A stretch of 64,000 bases of DNA, from positions 411,741 to 475,740 of the forward strand of contig NMRA01000328.1 in the NCBI GenBank assembly GCA_002633005.1, written 5' to 3'. Source of the DNA: Phoronis australis (lineage: Eukaryota; Phoronida; Phoronidae). Below, piece by piece: positions 57,563-64,000 of this stretch (within the stretch, counting starts at the first letter, position 1; every line of letters starts with the position of its first letter). The notes under the pieces are model-generated. The model was not told the DNA's origin. It did not search any database and saw only the letters and a list, made by a program, of their open reading frames with translations. Position numbers and translations under genes: made by a program.

Positions 57563-58206
57563 AATGGCCCTTTCATCTTAACTTCACCCTGGCACGAGAG
57601 GAGAGAGAGGGATGTTAACAGCAAAGTTAACATAACTGTTCATATCATACACCTCTGGCTTTAGTAGTTAACGGACGGCGGAGTAAACAGTAGGCTTTAG
57701 TAGTTAACGGACGGCGGAGTAAACAGTAGGTGACGCTTTTGCAATAGAAGTTGTTGCCTCATCTCCTTTATTGTCTTGTCTAGTTCCTATACCTAACCAG
57801 CTCACTAGACAGGTTGACAGACGGGGCAAGTCATTGCCAAGGTTGGTGCTGACACAAAGTGACCTTCACTTTAGATTTATACGTACAACGTGAGTATCCC
57901 GAGTGCGTTAACATTTTTTTTTTTTAATGAGGCAACTTGAGAACTTTTCCGAGGAATAAGTGATAAACAACTAATTTTTTTGTACGACTAGTCATTATTT
58001 GAGCAAAATAATAGGAAATAATAGCGACGACATTGCCCTGATTATGATTAGATAGCAGTGCCCCCTTCAGGTAACTTTGATAATACTGAAGTTAACTGTT
58101 CATACTGCAACAGTGTCGAAAATGTTAACTTCAATCCATGACCAAAGTAAGCATTCATACTGATTGCAACTCTGCAAAACATTAATGTTACTATGAAAGG
58201 CCCTTA
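57563..58206. mobile_element. TIR element, GGCCCTTTCATA family, copy 3
   Basis: Starts atggccctttcatcttaact and ends gttactatgaaaggccctta. It contains a perfect 36-bp tandem duplication at 57657-57728 (ggctttagtagttaacggac ...). Confidence 0.7.
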
Positions 58207-58458
58207 AATTTATCGAAGATCTACCTATAGTAGTAGGGTGGCCAGTGTTAAAAACCATATGCCTAAATACATCATTTTATGGATGTCTCTTAGTTTTATG
58301 ACTCTAACATTTGAACATGACCTTCAAACTATTCCCAGTATGCTAAACTGGTTTTATTTATTTCTTTAATAATCTTATGGCATTATCTTGATACTAGTGA
58401 TGCTGTCGTTCAGTGGAGGTCACTCATGCTAAAATGTATTATGTTGCATTTGTAGTGG

Positions 58459-58540
58459 ATGACAACTTCAGTGACCAGATATCTGTCAGACATGATAGTA
58501 ACGGGGACAACACTCTGGATACTTGTGTCATGTTACCTGG
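58459..58540 (+). CDS. Receptor gene C exon 1, signal peptide
   Basis: MTTSVTRYLSDM, hydrophobic IVTGTTLWILVSCYL, donor CTGG|GTAAGG, phase 1. Chosen as start because an in-frame TAG precedes it and its phase equals that of genes A and B. Confidence 0.65.
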
Positions 58541-61500
58541 GTAAGGTGATGAGCTCCATGTAACATGGTTTCATGGATAAACGCCATTTATATTTTTTCT
58601 TACTGGAAATGATGTCTTTTGTGTTCTTGTACTGCTTCAAAGTGATACCACCAAGGTTCATTCTACCTTACAATTAGCTATGATTTCCTTCAGGTAATTA
58701 AGCTGAATTAAATGCTACTTAAAGCTCAGACATGTGCTTTAACCCATTCGTAACAGTGCCAACAAAGATGTCCTTTCTGAATTAAATTGTTATACACTCC
58801 TGGCTCTAGGAAAACGGTCAACAGCAGTTGCACTTATAGTAGCTAGACATATGGTGACCGCTTTATCAATATGTCCCGTCATAACAAAGGTGGTTGTCAG
58901 CACAAGACTAGACATGAAACGCTGTGTTTTTCATGAGAACAAAGCATTGCCACCAAAAAATAAATTCAACCATCAGCCACTTTACATGGATGACAACCTT
59001 TATAGACACCTTTATTGAAGTCCCATTCGTAAAAGGGGCCTCTCAGAGGCCTCTAACTTAACTGTCCACTATTTAACTCTTCAATGACAGTTTCCCTGTT
59101 TAATTTATTTACCACAGAATGACTCATGATGCCATGGTAAGCTCCCTCTCTCATCATACTTAAAGCAAGGAAGTTCTGCTTCCACTGATGAATGACATGA
59201 TGGTGCGGTCGCCTTTTGGTGGCCAAAGTACTTTTGAATTTGCCTTCTAGCTTAGCAAGAAATGAAACTGCAAGCATGAAAAAAGTTTTCTTGTCTAGAA
59301 ACAATATGCTATTAAAATCAATAGCATATTTACATACTATTAAAATGAATATCATATTTACAGTGGTAAAATGGTAAAATTTTAACATATTTTTCAGCAG
59401 AAACAATTGACAGCATCTTGGTTCCCACAACAGAAATGTCTCTGTTGACAACTGCCAATGTAGAGGGTACCTACTCAAGGCCATCAGAGGATACTGTATT
59501 CACCAGAGCGCCATCTACCAGTGTACAGAATAGTTACAGCAAAGCTATCACTCCTGATGGTGAAGACTTTGGTAGTACGACTGCCAGACTGGATAACGCT
59601 GCACAAACTACCACACACACTACACTACTACCTCATGGAGTAGGGTCCACGTCACAGACAGAGGATGTGCCAACTGAAAAAATGCCACTAGATAGTAACA
59701 CAGCCTCTGGTGCAATCTCCATGACAACAAGATCTCAAGCTACAGCCCAAAAAGTCCATACACTGAGTACAAAGCAAGACAGCATCAAGGCAGTGTCAAT
59801 CACACATTCGGGACAATGGCACAGCGTTCAGACCACACCAGCAACCACATACAAGATGTCAAACCCTAGTCCTGATGGCATATCGACAAGAACATTTCCA
59901 CATGGGATCTCAACAGCCTCACACATCTATGCTTCAACAGTAACCACTGGGAGCAGTAATAGTAGAGCAGTAACTATGTCACCCACCTCTGATGGCAAGG
60001 TGCAATCAATACCAAGTAAGTTCATACAGTCATATAAAACTGAGTTAAAAAATTTCCCTGCTTCCCATTTCTACCAATTCTTGGTGATTGAAAAACACAA
60101 AAATAAATTCCAGTCTAAGTTTCACAAAACTGCTCACATTAGTGTGTTTTCATTCGAAACTTGGTCCGTTTCAAAACACCTTGTACTTCTTCAATAGTGC
60201 AAGAACCACTTTGTCAAGAGGTACCTTTATTCAGCTATGCTCTTTTTATATTGCTTGTACACTACACCAAACGAGTTGTCACAGCGCAAGTTGGTCCATG
60301 TCAGTGCTATTTACACGACAACATTGAAAGTGGATCAGCGTAGAACTCAATCCCTGAAGGTCAGTCTGCGCACACCTGGGTTAACAATTTCAAATGCTCA
60401 AAACCATGCTTACTCAAGTGTGTTTTTAGCATCTTAATGGATGCAAAAACAGCAGAAGAAGTAATGATCACATTATGCAAATATGACGGTCGGAGGTCAT
60501 ATCAATGGTGTTTGGTGAGCGAAATACATTCATGTTTCTTAATCAATCTCATATTGATGAACTACAACATTTGAACAGGTTTTTTGAAGACACAACTGCT
60601 ATAATCAATGGCAAAACAAGGCTAAAAAACACCGAATGGCAATGTGCAGATATGATACCAAAATGATCATTTGCAAATAAGCTATGGAGGATGTTCAATT
60701 GATTTGATCCTTCTGCCTTGCCACAGGTTTCGTTTAGATATATGCCTGACATGGAACCTATCACAGAAACAGATGAGAAAAATAAGTCATGCACCGTGGT
60801 GTCAACTTATTTTGTCTCAGTCCTGTACACATACATAATAATCATCTTATTTTGTCTCAGTCCTGTACACATACATAATAATCATCTTATTTTGTCTCAG
60901 TCCTGTACACATACATAATAATCATCTTATTTTGTCTCAGTCCTGTACACATACATAATAATCATCTTCTTTTGACTCAGTCCTGTACACATACATAATA
61001 ATCATCTTATTTTGTCTCAGTCCTGTACACATACATAATAATCATCTTCTTTTGTGTCAGTTGTTCTGTGTCAACAAGTACGGTGTAAAGTCGACATTAA
61101 GTTCCTTTTGCGTGATGCAGAGCAATAACCGTGTTAGAGATGGCTTCACAACTAACACTGGCTAAGATAAATTGACACATTGCGGACTTGGTAATTTTTC
61201 AAACTGTTTGGCTCATGAAATTCAAATCTTCATAAAATTTATGTTAGGAACATTTTTACAAAAATTTGCCAAATTAGATGCATTAGGTTTTTGATTCTTT
61301 GATAGCTTTTGATGAAACCAATCCCATTTTTATTAAATAAAAGTGGGATTGGTTTCATCAACAGCTTGTTTTAGTAACTCTCACACTGCTTTCCCATTAA
61401 TTAAACTACAGTAAAGAGCCGGCATAATATACCTTAACATGATTATGATAAGCGAGCGCAGTAAATTAGCAGCGTTTCCACTAGACCGGATCATTAACAG

Positions 61501-62798
61501 CCACCACAGTAAATATCTACAGTTAAACGGATTAATACCATAGATGGTGTATGTGTTGACCATTGAAAACAATACTTGCGTCGAGTGCAATAATTGTCTC
61601 ACAGTGAGAAAAATCTAACCAAAACATGTGCTTTCATTGAAAATACAAGGCCATATCTCACAGAATCATGCTTAGAATCCCACCAAAACACTCAGGCATT
61701 ACTGAACTTGAATCCGGGTCAAGGTGAAGCAAAAATGGAGTTGAATGAGAATAACAGTCATGCTGAATTGCCCACAGTTTAACCAAACGGAACTTTTGGC
61801 TCGAGAACAATTTTAAGTTCTGACGTTCTAGAAGCTCGTGATACTTTTTAATGCGAGACACATAATACTAAGGCGATCCAATTGAATGGAGGACAATGAC
61901 GCAATACTGAACAGGCCAACTCTCTTCAAACCAATGAGAAAATTTTACCGAACTGGTGGACACCATAGCCATATTTATTCTGGTGGATTAAGCATTCCCA
62001 CAGGCTTATACTGCTGGATTAAATTTTATAGCAGGCGTTTATCTCATGTTCAAAAGGAAAGTAATTTTTTTACTGTAGTAAATTTAGTCTAGTAAATTAC
62101 AGGTCCCACTGAAGTTAACCCACTTGAAGTCAGTAAATAATGTGGAGTAAAAGTGCAATGGGAAAGCAGGTTTAGAACCATGGTAGATGATTGATCTGAG
62201 GTGCTGCATGACAAAAGACAACAGGGATGTTTCACAATAGACTAGATTGTTATCTAGATTGTTATCTAGATTGATATCTAGATTGATATCTAGATTGATA
62301 TCTAGATTTAGCATCCATTTGAAAAGGTTGTGGTCTGGAGTTGAAACCAAACAAGAGGCTTTTGTAATGTGTTTGAACCAAAGTAAATGGACAATCTTTT
62401 TCCAACATTTGAACAAATTTGATCTTGCAAACATTTTAAGTCTTGTCAGCACGCCATCTGTTGGCCAAATCATGTGACCTAATTACTGTTTCAAGCCAAT
62501 TGTTATGTCATACATCCCATGTGCAGCGTTTCGCCTTTTTCACACGAGATTTGGACAATTATATACATTCAGCAATTTACCTGTATGTGTTCATTTGGTA
62601 TAGAAAATATGTAGACGCTGAGGTTGGAGTGTAGAGAAATATATCAAATAAACACAGAAAAATGTTTGCAACATATTCATACACAAATTTTATCTTATTA
62701 CTCTCCGTTATTTTAGCATGGATTCAAGTTATGATTGCTGGCATTGGAGGTGGCCTGGTTTTACTGCTAATTGCAATACTTATATGTTGTATATACAG
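58459..62798 (+). CDS. Receptor gene C: mucin-like single-pass receptor, 3' end outside window
   Basis: Three exons: 58459-58540, 59398-60015, 62717-62798. The signal-peptide exon joins, phase 1 to phase 1, directly to a 206-codon Ser/Thr-rich mucin-like exon, then (phase 1-2) to a TM exon ending with donor TACAG|GTAAGT. No SUEL or CUB exon was found between them. Exon sizes and phases of the first and TM exons (82 nt, 82 nt) match genes A and B, so this is the third member of the cluster with its ligand-binding modules absent or lost. The tail exon must lie beyond 64,000, past a Penelope-like fragment in the intron. The mucin exon recalls stalks of the paralogues but is longer. Possible role: a spacer or glycan-bearing partner of A and B (inference). 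Confidence 0.72.
59057..59241 (-). pseudogene. Possible minus-strand terminal exon, product unknown
   Basis: After an acceptor-like ttcttgctaag the minus strand encodes LEGKFKSTLATKRRPHHHVI, HQWKQNFLALSMMREGAYHG, then VVNKLNRETVIEEL and a stop. The composition looks protein-like and I do not recognise it. It lies in intron 1 of receptor gene C with no partner exon found: an old gene fragment, or chance. Confidence 0.3.
59398..60015 (+). CDS. Receptor gene C exon 2, mucin-like stalk
   Basis: Acceptor atttttcag, donor ACCAA|GTAAGT, phase 1-1, 206 codons. Ser/Thr-dominated (for example TTARLDNAAQTTTHTTLL, MTTRSQATAQ, STVTTGSSNSRAVTMS) with essentially no cysteine, so no lectin or CUB fold. Confidence 0.8.
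60806..61060. repeat. 40-bp minisatellite, 6-7 copies
   Basis: Unit cttattttgtctcagtcctg then tacacatacataataatcat. Starts at 60806, 60846, 60886 and so on, in an intron of receptor gene C. Confidence 0.93.
62243..62308. repeat. 13-bp tandem repeat
   Basis: About five to six copies of tctagattgatat in an intron of receptor gene C; each unit contains a near-palindromic gatatctaga. Confidence 0.9.
62717..62798 (+). CDS. Receptor gene C exon 3, transmembrane helix
   Basis: Acceptor ttattttag, donor ACAG|GTAAGT, phase 1-2. Encodes WIQVMIAGIGGGLVLLLIAI then LICCIYR. Confidence 0.82.
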
Positions 62799-63408
62799 GT
62801 AAGTGCTATGAAGAATCGCAGGTAAAATTCACCAAATTAGGACTAATGGTACTGAGTGGAATTTCATTTTCTCATTTCTTCATAGAAATCTACACCTTCC
62901 ATCAAATAAACACTTGATTGTCTATTAATACCCTAGGCAAAATTCTGTAACTAACCAGTAAGTATTTCACAAGGCCAGCCGATTGTGCTGAAAGTCCGCA
63001 TGGCCTTCCATGTTAGCCCATGGTGGAGTTGCTCCAAAATTCTGAATGCAACCACTTATTCTTCACATACACTTATCCTAACCCTGAGGTCATACGCCAA
63101 TGAGTTGACCTAAATTCTAAAACCAAAGTCTTTGGCTTGCACTGGCTGACAGCCTGTGGTGCATATGCCAATAATGTAATTATCTCCAGCAGATTAGGCT
63201 TATTACAATGGAAACACAAGGTGGTGGTGGGGAGGGGGGTGATCAGTGTATCATTTGTAAATGTGACTTAGTATTGGCATGTGTGCCTGCATTCAAATAT
63301 ATTTTGACCTTTGTCTTAGGAAGTCTGTCTAATAGGTCATTTCAATACAAAAGTTTTACTTCATCACAACAGTCTGCTTAAGACTTGACCTTTGAGGTCA
63401 CCTGATCC

Positions 63409-64000
63409 AAGTGCCAGACGTCCTATACAAAACATATTAAGCGATTTATGTCCAGAATTAGCTATGAAGTCCCTGCACGTCGGACTGGTGTCACCAAAAA
63501 GATATTTTACAAAAATGTCATGTCTAATAATTACCTCCAGGACGAACACGCCATTAAGAAAATCATAAGGGACAACGTTAAAGTTTGTAAGCCTGATGAT
63601 TACCTTGATGTTATTATTTATTATCGGAATAGGAAGTCCTCCAACTTGGTCATGAAAAATAACATTTCTAAAGCGAAAGTCCGCCCCGTTGCACAGTGTA
63701 GTGTTGTTTATGAATTTGTATGCCCTATGAATGAATGTCTTCGTTCAAACGTCAAACAATGTTACATTGGTCAAACGGTTTGCAGTCTTTCCCGTCGGTT
63801 ATCCATGCATCTTCAAAATGGCGCCATTCAAGATCATTTTCTGCAATACCACGCACGTAAAATCACCCGTCAAGAAATTGTGGAAAACACGTCAATTCGC
63901 TACGTGGAGCAAGATGTGCTGCGTTTGAAAGTATTAGAGTCCCTTTTAATTGCTTTTGAGAAGCCTATTTTGAATGAGCAGCAAACAGGGTCGCGCCGCA
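63409..64000 (+). mobile_element. Penelope-like element fragment, GIY-YIG end, runs off window
   Basis: Open frame with KRFMSRISYEVPARRTGVTK, AIKKIIRDNVKV and VIIYYRNRKSSNLVM, then CSVVYEFVCPMNECLRSN, KQCYIGQTVCSLSRRLSMHL and LESLLIAFEKPILNEQQ. VYEFVC...CYIGQT is the GIY-YIG core. The frame is still open at the window end, and no reverse transcriptase is seen upstream, so it is 5'-truncated. It differs in sequence from the copy at 15.9 kb, so it is a separate lineage. Confidence 0.82.

Larger units (their letters stand above)
54093..58458. other. Intergenic region between receptor genes B and C
   Basis: Contains AATAAA at 54669-54674 (candidate polyadenylation signal of gene B) and two TIR elements (55248-55760, 57563-58206). 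No coding exon is recognised; the 56829-57032 open frame has no family resemblance. Confidence 0.5.

Noticed and set aside
59242-59484. Upstream part of the 143-codon minus-strand frame over the receptor C mucin exon
   Set aside because: It is antisense to the splice-supported mucin exon; only the terminal segment 59057-59241 looked coding-like.
62084-62473. 129-codon minus-strand frame with a repeated NLDINLD pattern
   Set aside because: It is the antisense reading of the 13-bp intronic tandem repeat.

Overview
The window is invertebrate metazoan nuclear DNA. It is AT-rich, has one assembly gap (185 N), GT-AG introns from tens of bases to 8 kb, and many decayed transposons in introns and intergenic DNA. 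Penelope-like element remnants, foldback elements, and SUEL-lectin plus CUB receptor genes would fit a marine invertebrate (for example a deuterostome such as a hemichordate, echinoderm or amphioxus). The phylum cannot be fixed from the sequence alone.

Layout. (1) 430-7091, plus strand: a complete MGST3-like microsomal glutathione S-transferase gene with three tandem candidate first exons, and a second exon preceded by five 62-bp partial copies of itself, each carrying its own splice acceptor. (2) 16933-8495, minus strand: nine in-frame exons encoding only the last ~417 residues of ASCC3 (winged-helix and Sec63 region). The helicase cores were not found. MGST3 and ASCC3 are convergent. (3) 19078-32609, 36853-54092 and 58459 to beyond the window, all plus strand: three tandem paralogous single-pass receptors. 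Gene A is signal peptide, 2 SUEL lectin domains, CUB, Pro-rich stalk, TM, Tyr-rich tail. Gene B is signal peptide, 3 SUEL (two of them split by introns), CUB, Thr-rich stalk, TM, tail. Gene C is signal peptide, Ser/Thr mucin stalk, TM, with the tail outside the window. I assembled these from splice sites; reading frame and phase close exactly in A (628 aa) and B (757 aa).

The receptor cluster is the most interesting part. Every ectodomain module is bounded by phase-1 introns, so modules can be lost or gained without a frameshift, and gene C looks like a version with no lectin or CUB module. The tail of gene A carries a class I SH3 ligand, an ITAM-like tyrosine pair, several further YxxL sites and a PDZ-type C-terminus, which suggests an immune-type or adhesion signalling receptor. 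Genes A and B share a YETIP tyrosine motif.

Mobile DNA: two 5'-truncated Penelope-like GIY-YIG ends (15.9-16.4 kb, 63.4-64.0 kb), two foldback elements (15.3-15.8 kb, 20.15-23.04 kb), at least four families of terminal-inverted-repeat elements, and several minisatellites. All identifications come from reading the sequence and remembered family features; no search was run.
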